64,000 bases of DNA. Origin: an uncultured Spirochaetales bacterium. Lineage in GTDB: Bacteria > Spirochaetota > Spirochaetia > Sphaerochaetales > Sphaerochaetaceae. Numbering within the stretch: position 1 is the first letter of the stretch; the number at the start of each line of letters is the position of its first letter. The notes under the pieces were generated by a model, which had not been told where the DNA came from, did not search any database, and worked only from the letters and a program-made list of their open reading frames with translations. The stretch is taken from positions 62,001 to 126,000 of the forward strand of contig CASFDW010000002.1 of NCBI GenBank assembly GCA_949293595.1. The letters run 5' to 3'. This document shows positions 15,949 to 24,760 of this stretch, piece after piece. A program made the position numbers and the translations under genes.

Positions 15949-17871
15949 TTAATTCCCTGGATCAGCAACTCTCCTTGCCCTATAAAATACTTCATAGTCT
16001 TTGCGGTTCTTTTCTATACGGGATTTCAGATAATTGCTTAATGCGTTATCCGTACAATAGATGAAACAACCTTTCATCGCTCTTGAGAGTAATGTCTTAT
16101 AAGTATCCCGTATGATCTTATCAACTTCAGACAATGCTTGGATATTTCCCTGATTGCATGGGCCTGTAAGCCCTTTTAAAGATTGGTCGGTTTGCGCGCG
16201 TTTCGTATAATCCGTTATCACCTTACCGTTTTCATACCTCAAATCGTTGCCGATAATGACACCAACATAGCTGAACTCAAGCCCTTGGGAAGTATGGATG
16301 CAACCAATCTGATCGATGGTATCATCGTCGATAGCCCAAGTTGATGTGTTGTTATAATTCCATTGCGCTTCAAACGCAAAGCCAGGAAGGACAATATCAT
16401 AAGCATCACTATTGCTCTTTGATACCCAATTCCAACAATACCCTGCAAGCATGCGGGCTTTGTTATCAATCATATTAAGCCGCCGGATCTCCGCCATCAT
16501 CACACTGGGATCATCGACAACCTTTATCTCATAATCGTTAGGATCAAAAGTGTAGTACGTCTGTTTTATCTGCAATACATCATCGAGGAAATCCATATAT
16601 CCATCGGAACCATTGCATCTGAACTGCGAAATCAATTTCGTGAAAAAGACTTTAGCGTCAAATATTCTCGCATATTTTTTGATTTCCTTAATGCTTCCAA
16701 TATCCTTTGCAGTCACCTTCTGATCCTCATCGATAAAGAATACAGATATTCTGCTCGCATTGATTATTTCCTTAATCTGATTCTCACCTTTGTTTGCAAA
16801 CAAACCGGACTTGGCATTAAGCCTATGAGCCTCGTCAACAATAAGGACATCATAATCATTGGATTTCGATTCGACAAAATTTCCAGAACTGAGGAAAAGT
16901 GAATTGACATACCCTTTTCTGAAATCCTCTTTTTCAAGTTTATATTTATAAACATACCTAGGAGCAGCATTCTTAGTCACATAGGCAGCGGACTTACCAT
17001 CATGAATGATTCTTGCCAAAAGATTTATGGCTATAACGCTCTTACCGGTACCAGGGCCACCTTCAACGATAAAAACTGTTTTCTTATCAGACGAACCATC
17101 CATACGGTAAATATGATGCATGATATCCTCGTAAACGGTTTTCTGTTCGTCGATCAGAACAAACTCCTGATTACCTTTCAGCATTCTTCCAAGTACATCC
17201 TGAAGTGACTTCGAAGGCTTGATTTTTCCATAATCAATCCGTGTCATGATATCCCCTGTATCAGGACCAGAAACATGCGATATTATGAATTCCCTCAATT
17301 TTAAAGCATCCTGATTGGTAAATACGGGGGATTCTTCTATTTCCTTGAATCGTGTCTCATCCAAAATGGCATCATTTCTCAAAGGAGCATAATTATGCAG
17401 ATAGGCACATGGAAAAAGAAGGATGTTGTCTTTCTGCACAACCTCATTATATTCCTTGAGTGTCAGCGCATAAGACCACGCCTGATAAGATGGATGAACA
17501 ACCTCACGACAGCTTCCATTTATAAAAGTGGAGACAAGGTCCTTCCCTTCGACAGGATTTGCGTCATTCCATTGCTTAAGTTCAACAATAACTACGTTTT
17601 CCTTACCATTCCTATCCCTACCTGCAATAATGAAATCGATGCGGCTGGACCTGTTGGGAAGCTTATATTCCACGCATATGGTGGTGTCAGATTGAATTTC
17701 ATCGGTATCGATTATGGAACCGATACACCTCAGGGAATTCTGCCAAGCATGATATTCGGCCACATTTACCTTTCCAATACGCTTTTCATATTCAGTTTTT
17801 ACAGCATCGGCAATAACCTTTGCATTAACCTTTGACAGAAATTCAGCTTTACTGGATTTATATATAATCAT
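15949..17871 (-). CDS. Nuclease-DUF2075 (Schlafen group 3-like) helicase fusion
   Basis: 640 residues from an ATG at 17871 (MIIYKSSKAEFL, the usual family start); an upstream in-frame ATG at 17925 would add a 18-residue Trp-rich tail unlike the family. An N-terminal PD-(D/E)XK-like domain has D79 in RIDFIIAG and E97-L-K99 in VVIVELKQW. A superfamily 1-like ATPase follows: Walker A GGPGTGKS at 271-278, Walker B VLIVDEAH at 342-349, then FIDEDQK, ISQFRCNG and a late GCIHTSQGLEFSYVGV motif. Such proteins are frequent in phage-defence islands and are presumed to process nucleic acid with ATP. It is transcribed alone. Confidence 0.85.
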   Translation of the reverse strand: MIIYKSSKAEFLSKVNAKVIADAVKTEYEKRIGKVNVAEYHAWQNSLRCIGSIIDTDEIQSDTTICVEYKLPNRSSRIDFIIAGRDRNGKENVVIVELKQWNDANPVEGKDLVSTFINGSCREVVHPSYQAWSYALTLKEYNEVVQKDNILLFPCAYLHNYAPLRNDAILDETRFKEIEESPVFTNQDALKLREFIISHVSGPDTGDIMTRIDYGKIKPSKSLQDVLGRMLKGNQEFVLIDEQKTVYEDIMHHIYRMDGSSDKKTVFIVEGGPGTGKSVIAINLLARIIHDGKSAAYVTKNAAPRYVYKYKLEKEDFRKGYVNSLFLSSGNFVESKSNDYDVLIVDEAHRLNAKSGLFANKGENQIKEIINASRISVFFIDEDQKVTAKDIGSIKEIKKYARIFDAKVFFTKLISQFRCNGSDGYMDFLDDVLQIKQTYYTFDPNDYEIKVVDDPSVMMAEIRRLNMIDNKARMLAGYCWNWVSKSNSDAYDIVLPGFAFEAQWNYNNTSTWAIDDDTIDQIGCIHTSQGLEFSYVGVIIGNDLRYENGKVITDYTKRAQTDQSLKGLTGPCNQGNIQALSEVDKIIRDTYKTLLSRAMKGCFIYCTDNALSNYLKSRIEKNRKDYEVFYRARRVADPGN

Positions 17872-17998
17872 ATGCCACCACCAAAAGATTATAAGGGTTC
17901 CACCATCATATCTGCAAGCATGCAAGCGTTATCACGTTTTATAACTCATTTTTCCCAAAAGAACCAAAATATGCAAAAATACTATGCAAAACACCATG

Positions 17999-18027
17999 TT
18001 GAACCTTATTCCTTTTAAGTATAAAAT
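17999..18027 (+). promoter_or_regulatory. Predicted promoter of the ferritin-like/VIT1 gene
   Basis: TTGAAC (17999-18004), 17 bases, TAAAAT (18022-18027). The -35 is embedded in CATGTTGAAC (17995-18004), exactly the 10-mer found at the -35 of the purine operon (19795-19804). Upstream, ATGCAAAA occurs twice (17971 and 17984). GAGGG five bases before the ATG is the ribosome site. Confidence 0.55.
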
Positions 18028-18045
18028 CGCCAAACGAGGGTATAT

Positions 18046-18930
18046 ATGGAAAACAGCACTATTTCTGAAAAGACAATAAAAATACTTACAGCTTTACAAA
18101 AAAACGAAGTGACGGAAGCGGAGATTTATAGACGCATAGCCCGTTTCGTCAAAGACGAGCACAATAAGAAAGTTCTTGAAAACATCGCCGCCGAAGAGGA
18201 AAAGCATGCGGTCATCTGGTCAAGATATACAGGAAAAACCGTCAAGCCAAACATGAGGAAAGTAAGAAGATGGACATTCCTTGCACGACTTTTAGGATTC
18301 ACATTCGCCCTCAAGAAGATGGAAAGCGGAGAGGACAAGGCCACAAAGAACTATGATTTCCTCTCATCCGAAGTACCTGAGGCCAAGGCCATCAGCGAGG
18401 ATGAGGAAAGGCATGAAAACCAGCTTCTCTCAATGCTCGACGAGGAAAGGCTCCAGTACGTAGGATCCATGGTGCTTGGCCTGTCGGATGCCCTGGTCGA
18501 GCTTTCCGGTACCCTTGCTGGTCTCACATTCGCACTCCAGAACACAAGGCTCATCGCACTATCCGGCCTTATTACGGGAATATCGGCAACACTCTCGATG
18601 GCTTCATCCGAATACCTTTCTGCAAAAAGCGACGGGGATGAGAATGCCAAAAAGAGTGCAACCTATACAGGGATAGCATACCTGTTCACAGTTGCGGCCA
18701 TGGTACTACCATACCTGCTTCTCCCATCCCATTCCTTCCTTCTTGCCCTGATAATAATGCTGTCCGTAGTAGTTATCATCATCGCAGGCTTCAGCTACTA
18801 TATTTCGGTTGCAAAGGAACTGTCGTTCAAGAAAAGATTCTTTGAGATGGCGGGCATATCCCTATCGGTTGCGGCAATCTCGTTCGTTATCGGAATACTC
18901 GTAAAACAATTTCTTGGGATAGACATCTGA
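18046..18930 (+). CDS. Ferritin-like (rubrerythrin-type) domain fused to VIT1/CCC1 metal transporter
   Basis: 294 residues. The first 130 form a ferritin-like four-helix domain with acidic metal ligands (TEAEIYRR, IAAEEEKHA, SEDEERHE). The rest is a VIT1/CCC1 membrane transporter with five likely membrane helices: GSMVLGLSDALVELSGTLAG, LIALSGLITGISATLSMASSEY, ATYTGIAYLFTVAAMVLPYL, LALIIMLSVVVIIIAGF and a last helix near FEMAGISLSVAAISFVIGI. The family exports or sequesters Fe2+ or Mn2+ across the inner membrane; the ferritin-like part probably senses or delivers the metal. It is a single-gene unit with its own promoter and terminator and marks the end of the defence island. Confidence 0.88.
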   Translation: MENSTISEKTIKILTALQKNEVTEAEIYRRIARFVKDEHNKKVLENIAAEEEKHAVIWSRYTGKTVKPNMRKVRRWTFLARLLGFTFALKKMESGEDKATKNYDFLSSEVPEAKAISEDEERHENQLLSMLDEERLQYVGSMVLGLSDALVELSGTLAGLTFALQNTRLIALSGLITGISATLSMASSEYLSAKSDGDENAKKSATYTGIAYLFTVAAMVLPYLLLPSHSFLLALIIMLSVVVIIIAGFSYYISVAKELSFKKRFFEMAGISLSVAAISFVIGILVKQFLGIDI

Positions 18931-18936
18931 ACAAAG

Positions 18937-18964
18937 GAGGAAGGCAGTGTCCTTCCTCTTTTTT
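18937..18964 (+). terminator. Rho-independent terminator of the VIT1 gene
   Basis: GAGGAAGG (18937-18944), loop CAGTGT, CCTTCCTC (18951-18958), then six T (18959-18964). It lies 6 bases after the stop codon. Confidence 0.85.
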
Positions 18965-18981
18965 AATCAACAGACAGTGTA

Positions 18982-19614
18982 TTAAAAAGAATAGGATACC
19001 CCGGTCCTTATGGTATGCATGAATGACAATCCTTCGCCATTGTTGAAAATGATACTGTCATCCGTATAGGAAAAGGCATTCCATCCCACAACAAGATCCA
19101 AGTACCAGCCGAGATGCTCTGCAACATCCAGCTGGTATCTCATGCCTCCGAGAAGAGAAAGTTCGCCCAAAAGCCCGTCCGGCTTGAAAATGCCCATGCT
19201 TCCGATTCCCCCGCCCAAAAGGAAATCCCCATTCTCTCCCCCGTTGAGCCGCCCATAGAACATGACATCCATAAACGGAGCAGGAGCGACTGTATCCTCG
19301 GTAAAAGCAATAGCGCAACCTGCGGTGGAGCTCAGAGAAAAACAGTTGTTTATCTCAAAATAGGCATCGACACCGATCGGGATCGTGTTCTCGTTCATGA
19401 CGTCCACATCAGGAACGGCATGCCCAAAAGAAAACGCCGCCCCGAATGCGGCCGCAAGGGCTTTTCCTACTGCGGAGAATATCGATTCATGAATACCGCT
19501 GTAGCCTGCCGTAATCCCAATATACGTCTTACTGTCCCCGGTCTTATGAGTGGCGGCTGATAATTGGAAAAGGAAAGCAACAGCAACCAACAAAAACACA
19601 ACAACCTTTCTCAT
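18982..19614 (-). CDS. Secreted outer-membrane beta-barrel-like protein
   Basis: 210 residues with a clear signal peptide (MRKVVVFLLVAVAFLFQLSA, cleavage expected near SAAT) and a C-terminal SYSF ending in Phe, typical of outer-membrane barrel strands. Alternating strands such as YIGITAGYSGI, IPIGVDAYFEI, LSLLGGMRYQL and WYLDLVVGWNAF suggest an eight-strand-like barrel. I cannot name a family or ligand. AGGG five bases before the ATG supports the start. It stands alone, convergent with the VIT1 gene and divergent from the purine operon. The presence of such a protein supports a two-membrane envelope. Confidence 0.75.
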   Translation of the reverse strand: MRKVVVFLLVAVAFLFQLSAATHKTGDSKTYIGITAGYSGIHESIFSAVGKALAAAFGAAFSFGHAVPDVDVMNENTIPIGVDAYFEINNCFSLSSTAGCAIAFTEDTVAPAPFMDVMFYGRLNGGENGDFLLGGGIGSMGIFKPDGLLGELSLLGGMRYQLDVAEHLGWYLDLVVGWNAFSYTDDSIIFNNGEGLSFMHTIRTGVSYSF

Positions 19615-19741
19615 ATAAACCCTGCCTATTTCATTTTATCATGTAAAAGCATACATATAATGAAATTCCGGAAAAAATATTTTCCCATGCATCCTGATTT
19701 GTCAAAATATCTTACCGTATAAGTGATTATCCATCCAAAAG

Positions 19742-19828
19742 CAACATAATTGCAACATAATCGATAAAAAAAACTACAAATTGCAACATAAAATCATGTT
19801 GAACAACATTCTTCTTTCCGATATGTTG
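19742..19828 (+). promoter_or_regulatory. Purine operon promoter with a cluster of CAACAT/ATGTTG motifs
   Basis: CAACAT occurs at 19742, 19753, 19784 and 19804 and its complement ATGTTG at 19796 and 19823, the first three inside a longer TTGCAACATAA-like unit. Starts of the forward copies are 11, 31 and 20 bases apart, close to whole helical turns. ATGTTG-AA-CAACAT (19796-19809) is a near-perfect 14-bp palindrome covering a -35 (TTGAAC, 19799-19804); with 17 bases' spacing the -10 is TATGTT (19822-19827), overlapping the last ATGTTG. The layout is that of an operator array over a promoter. I see no purine riboswitch aptamer in this 250-base gap. Confidence 0.6.
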
Positions 19829-19866
19829 TATTTATTATTTTTCTTGCAACACATCAAGGAGTATCA

Positions 19867-20357
19867 ATGAAAAAGGTTGCCGTCATCATGGGAAGCGCCT
19901 CGGACCTTCCCATAGCAGAGAAAGCCATCGAGCAGCTCGAATCCTTGGACGTACCCTACGAAGTACATGTATACAGTGCCCACAGAACACCTGCAGAGGC
20001 AGCGGGCTTTGCAAAAGAAGCGGAAGACAACGGCATTGCGGTCATCATAGCCATTGCAGGAAAAGCCGCACATCTTGCAGGGGTGCTTGCCGCGCACGCC
20101 ACGATTCCCATCATCGGGATTCCTATCCAGGGAAGCGACCTGGGTGGCATGGACGCACTGTTGTCCACAGTCCAGATGCCACCGGGAATACCGGTTGCTG
20201 CCATGGCGATAAACGGAGGAAAGAACGCGGCCATCTTTGCCGCCCAGATCCTTTCATTATCCGAGCCAAAGCTGAAACAAAAACTTGAAGCATTGAGGTC
20301 CGACATGACAAAGAGCGTGTTGGAATCGAACAGGAAAATCGAGGAGAAATACAACAA

Positions 20358-20361
<4 letters not shown>
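19867..20361 (+). CDS. purE: 5-(carboxyamino)imidazole ribonucleotide mutase / AIR carboxylase
   Basis: 164 residues, the usual PurE length. It carries MGSASDLP for phosphate binding, YSAHRTP, and the loop IAGKAAHLAG. It makes CAIR in the sixth step of purine synthesis. Class I PurE needs PurK; no purK is in this operon, and the loop differs from the class I AGGAAHLPG, so a PurK-independent class II enzyme, as reported for Treponema denticola, is possible but not proven here. AAGGAG five bases before the ATG sets the start. It is the first gene of the operon and its stop overlaps the purC start (ATGA). Confidence 0.93.
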
Positions 20362-21027
<666 letters not shown>

Positions 21028-21031
<4 letters not shown>

Positions 21032-22461
21032 CAGGGAACCTGCACGAGGAGTGCGGCGTCTTCGGCGTCGCGCTCAACAGAAAAAGCGACGTGGCCCATC
21101 TTGCATATTACGGGCTCTATGCCCTGCAGCACAGGGGACAGGAGGGGGCAGGGATCGCAGTCTGTGATGACGGTGTGATCTCCTGCCACAAGGACGTCGG
21201 GCTTGTTAACGATGTCTTTTCAAAGCACGCCCTATCCTCCCTGCCAAATGGCAGGATGGCGATAGGCCACGTCAGGTACAGCACGACGGGAAAGGATCCG
21301 CGCATCAACGTGCAGCCCCTGGTGATCAACCACCTCAAGGGAAGGATGGCGATCGCCCACAACGGGAACCTCACGAACGACGCGGTGCTCAGAAGAAGCC
21401 TGGAGCTGAACGGCTCGATCTTCCACACCACGAGCGACACGGAGGTGATTGCTTACACGGTCACGAAACACCGGTTGAAGGAAAGCTCCCTGGAGTCCGC
21501 AGTCTCAAGGACGATGGACGAGATCAAGGGAGCTTTTTCATTGCTGATAATGTCGCCGCAGAAGCTGATTGCAGCCCGCGATCCGTGGGGTTTCCGCCCT
21601 CTTTCGCTTGCATCGTTCGAGGACGGGTATGTGGTCAGCAGCGAAACCTGCGCATTCGATTCGATCGGAGCGAAATTCATCCGAGACATCGAGCCGGGAG
21701 AGATAATAACAATCAAGGACGGACAGATATCTAGCGACAGAAGCCACTGCGGCAAAGAAAAAAGAAGCCTTTGCGTATTCGAGTTCATCTATTTCGCCCG
21801 TCCCGACTCGATCCTCGAGGGCGAGAGCGTGCAGGTCGCACGCCAGAGGGCCGGGGCGTTCCTGGCACTCGAGCATCCGGCACAGGCGGATGTCGTCATC
21901 GGAGTTCCGGACTCGGGAATCGATGCGGCCCTCGGATATGCCAGACAGTCTGGAATACCATACGGCATCGGACTGATCAAGAACAAATATATCGGGCGCA
22001 CCTTCATACAGCCGGAGCAGACGATGAGGGAAAACGGAGTGAGGATAAAGCTCAACCCCGTCTCCTCCGCCGTCAAAGGGAAAAGAGTGATCCTCATAGA
22101 CGATTCTATAGTACGAGGCACCACAAGCATGAGGATAGTAAGGCTTTTGAGGGATGCGGGGGCCAAGGAGGTTCATTTCCGCTCGGCGGCACCGAAATTC
22201 CTCTATCCCTGCTACTTCGGAACCGACATCGACTCATCGGAAAACCTCTTTGCATACAAGCACACGGACGAGGAGATGAGGAGGATACTCGATGTTGATT
22301 CACTGGGTTTCCTCTCCGTTGAGAATGTGGTCAAGCTCACGCAGAACCCGTCGCTGGGATTCTGCACCGCCTGTTTTTCGTCCATTTATCCATGCAGACC
22401 TGAAAACGGGCATGAGAAGGATAAATACCAGAGTCCTTTGAAGGAGAATGAAAATGGCTGA
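21028..22461 (+). CDS. purF: Amidophosphoribosyltransferase (PRPP to phosphoribosylamine)
   Basis: 477 residues. An eight-residue propeptide-like MTGNLHEE precedes Cys9, the N-terminal nucleophile of the class II glutamine amidotransferase half, with HRGQEGAG following. The PRPP site is VILIDDSIVRGTTS. Four cysteines at the places used by the Bacillus enzyme for its [4Fe-4S] cluster are kept: one in RSLCVFEF, one in FLYPCYFG, and the pair in FCTACF. So this is the iron-sulphur, oxygen-sensitive type with a cleaved leader. It catalyses the committed step and is usually inhibited by AMP and GMP. ATG overlaps the purC stop by 4 bases. Confidence 0.95.
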
Positions 22462-23485
22462 TAGTTTCTCGGAAAGCTACAAGAAAAGCGGTGTCGACAT
22501 CACCGCGGGATACAAGGCGGTGGAGCTCATGAAGGAGCATGTCGCACGCACCCGGACAAAGAACTCCTGCGACGACCTCGGAGGCTTCGGCGGCTGCACC
22601 GACATCTCGGATGAAAGCGGGAACGTGCTTGTAAGCGGTACCGACGGTGTCGGAACAAAACTCAAGCTGGCCTTCCTCCTGGACAAGCACGACACGGTCG
22701 GGATCGACTGCGTGGCAATGTGCGTGAACGACATAATCTGCACCGGGGCAAAGCCCCTGCTCTTCCTTGACTACATAGCCTGCGGGAAGAACAGACCGGA
22801 AAAGATCGCATCGATAGTCAAGGGAGTCGCCGACGGCTGCGTCGAGGCCGGATGCGCGCTTGTAGGCGGAGAGACCGCCGAAATGCCGGGCTTCTACAAA
22901 GAGGACGAATACGACCTTGCCGGATTCTCCACGGGAATCGTGGAAAAGGAAAAGATGCTTGACAGGAAAAGGGTCGAGGCAGGCGATGTTCTCATAGCCC
23001 TTCCTTCAAGCGGCGTGCACTCGAACGGTTTTTCCCTGATAAGGAAGATATTCGACATCGACAACAATCCCGATGTGCTCTCATCCCCTGTCCCCGGGGA
23101 AGAAAAGACACTCGGGGAGGTCCTCCTCACACCTACCAGAATCTATGTGCGCCCCGTCCTTGAGGCATTGAAAAACGTGGATATAAAGAGCATCGCACAT
23201 ATAACCGGTGGAGGATTTTATGAAAACATACCGCGCGCGCTGCCAAAAGGCCTCAGTGCGAAAATAGGAAAGAGCGAGGTGAGGATCCTGCCGATCTTCA
23301 AGCATATCATGAAGGAAGGAGGAATCCCCGAACGCGACATGTTCAACACCTTCAACATGGGAGTCGGAATGGTGCTTGCAGTAAGGAAGGAGGATGAGGA
23401 TGAAACGCTCGCGTTGCTTGAAAAAGAAGGTGCGTACAGGCTTGGGACCGTCGTCGGATCAAACGAGGGTGTGATACTATGGTGA
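22454..23485 (+). CDS. purM: Phosphoribosylformylglycinamidine cyclo-ligase (AIR synthetase)
   Basis: 343 residues from ATG 22454, which has AAGGAG seven bases upstream; the ATG at 22448 is too close to it. Family marks: VSGTDGVGTKLKLAF for ATP binding, GGETAEMPGFY, ALPSSGVHSNGFSL and HITGGGFYENIPRALP. It closes FGAM to AIR with ATP, step five of the pathway. It overlaps the end of purF by 8 bases and its own end overlaps purN by 7, as expected in a tightly coupled operon. Confidence 0.95.
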   Translation: MADSFSESYKKSGVDITAGYKAVELMKEHVARTRTKNSCDDLGGFGGCTDISDESGNVLVSGTDGVGTKLKLAFLLDKHDTVGIDCVAMCVNDIICTGAKPLLFLDYIACGKNRPEKIASIVKGVADGCVEAGCALVGGETAEMPGFYKEDEYDLAGFSTGIVEKEKMLDRKRVEAGDVLIALPSSGVHSNGFSLIRKIFDIDNNPDVLSSPVPGEEKTLGEVLLTPTRIYVRPVLEALKNVDIKSIAHITGGGFYENIPRALPKGLSAKIGKSEVRILPIFKHIMKEGGIPERDMFNTFNMGVGMVLAVRKEDEDETLALLEKEGAYRLGTVVGSNEGVILW

Positions 23486-24093
23486 ATGTCGCGGTCCTCG
23501 TATCCGGGGGTGGAACCAACCTTGAAGCCATTTTAAAGGCAGAAGAGGAAGGGAGGATCAAAAATGCGGCCATCAGTCTGGCGGTTTCGGACCGGGAAGG
23601 TGCATACGCACTGACACGTGCCCGGAACCATGGCAAGAAGGCCGTGCTGATAAACCGCAGGAAGATCGGAGGAAAAGCCTTCGAGAAAGAGCTTCTGAAG
23701 GTCCTGCGGGAAGAAAGTATCGACCTCGTGGTCTTGGCAGGCTTTCTTTCAATCCTTTCGGAGGATGTGATAAACGCCTATCCTGACAGGATCATCAATG
23801 TCCATCCATCCCTCATCCCGTCGTTCTGCGGGAAGGGATGCTACGGACTCAAGGTCCACGAGGCCGCTCTTGAACGGGGGGTCAAGGTCACCGGGGCCAC
23901 GGTGCATCTTGTCAACAGCATCCCCGACGGAGGACGCATACTGCTGCAGAAGGCGGTGTGCGTCAAAGATGGAGACAACGCCGAAAGCCTGCAGAAGAGA
24001 GTCATGGAGGAAGCCGAGTGGATACTGCTTCCACAGGCTCTGGAGATGATGGCTGAAACAATCGACAAGGAGAAAAAACAATGCTTGAACTGA
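23479..24093 (+). CDS. purN: Phosphoribosylglycinamide formyltransferase
   Basis: 204 residues of the formyl_transf fold: VLVSGGGTNLEAIL at the N terminus binds the GAR phosphate, and NVHPSLIPSF followed by GATVHLVN holds the catalytic Asn-His region (IINVHPS). It transfers a formyl group from 10-formyl-tetrahydrofolate to GAR, step three. Starts inside purM and ends 13 bases inside the next gene. Length and motifs are normal. Confidence 0.94.
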   Translation: MVNVAVLVSGGGTNLEAILKAEEEGRIKNAAISLAVSDREGAYALTRARNHGKKAVLINRRKIGGKAFEKELLKVLREESIDLVVLAGFLSILSEDVINAYPDRIINVHPSLIPSFCGKGCYGLKVHEAALERGVKVTGATVHLVNSIPDGGRILLQKAVCVKDGDNAESLQKRVMEEAEWILLPQALEMMAETIDKEKKQCLN

Positions 24094-24758
24094 AGAATTA
24101 TCTTGAAAACAACACCTACCCCGGCAGGTTCATCCTCGCCGGATGCACAAGAGACAACAAGGCGGTGCTTGCATATGCGATAATGGGCAGGAGCGGCAAC
24201 AGCCGCAACCGCGTGTTCATGCTCTCAGACGGGGTTCTTGAAACCAGGGCCGCGGATGAAAGCAGGCTGGAAGACCCATCGCTCATAATCTACAAGGCAA
24301 AACTCGAAGCGGGACGTTTCACAATACTTACAAACGGGGACCATACCGAAACGATTGAAAAAGCGATAAGCAATGGAAAAGGTCTTGAAGAGGCTCTTGT
24401 CGAAAGAGAGGCGGAACCGGACATCCCGAACTTCACACCCCGCATCGGCGTCCTCTATGACAATGGCGGCATGAAATACACCCTCTTCATACTGAAAAAG
24501 GAGGAAGGAAAGGATATCCGCCTCGCATATACCTACCCTGCAATCCCGGGCTGCGCACATGCGATCCATACCTACAGGGAGAACGCATCCCCCCTTCCCC
24601 CGTTCGAGGGAAACCCTCCGATGTTCGAAATTCCAAGCGAGGCCGAAAGTCTCAGGGATCTTCTATGGTCGTCCCTCGACGAAGACAACAAGATATCACT
24701 TTATGTGAAGGTCGGAGATGACGAGATCATCGTCAACAAATACAGTAAGGAGGCATGA
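24081..24758 (+). CDS. PurO-like IMP cyclohydrolase (archaeal-type)
   Basis: 225 residues matching the IMP_cyclohyd (PurO-like) family rather than the MGS-fold cyclohydrolase of bacterial PurH: N-terminal NNTYPGRFILAG, YAIMGRSGNSRNRVF, then FTPRIGVLY and YPAIPGCAHAIHTY. PurO closes FAICAR to IMP, the last step, and is typical of archaea and of some Clostridia. It sits directly before a stand-alone AICAR transformylase, so together the two replace bifunctional PurH. GGAG lies nine bases before the ATG; the start overlaps purN. The gene symbol is left empty because the bacterial members are only PurO-like. Confidence 0.83.
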   Translation: MLELKNYLENNTYPGRFILAGCTRDNKAVLAYAIMGRSGNSRNRVFMLSDGVLETRAADESRLEDPSLIIYKAKLEAGRFTILTNGDHTETIEKAISNGKGLEEALVEREAEPDIPNFTPRIGVLYDNGGMKYTLFILKKEEGKDIRLAYTYPAIPGCAHAIHTYRENASPLPPFEGNPPMFEIPSEAESLRDLLWSSLDEDNKISLYVKVGDDEIIVNKYSKEA

Positions 24759-24760
24759 CA

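Noticed and set aside
19615-19866. Purine riboswitch before purE
   Set aside because: No three-way junction with the conserved loops could be drawn; the region is instead filled by short CAACAT repeats.
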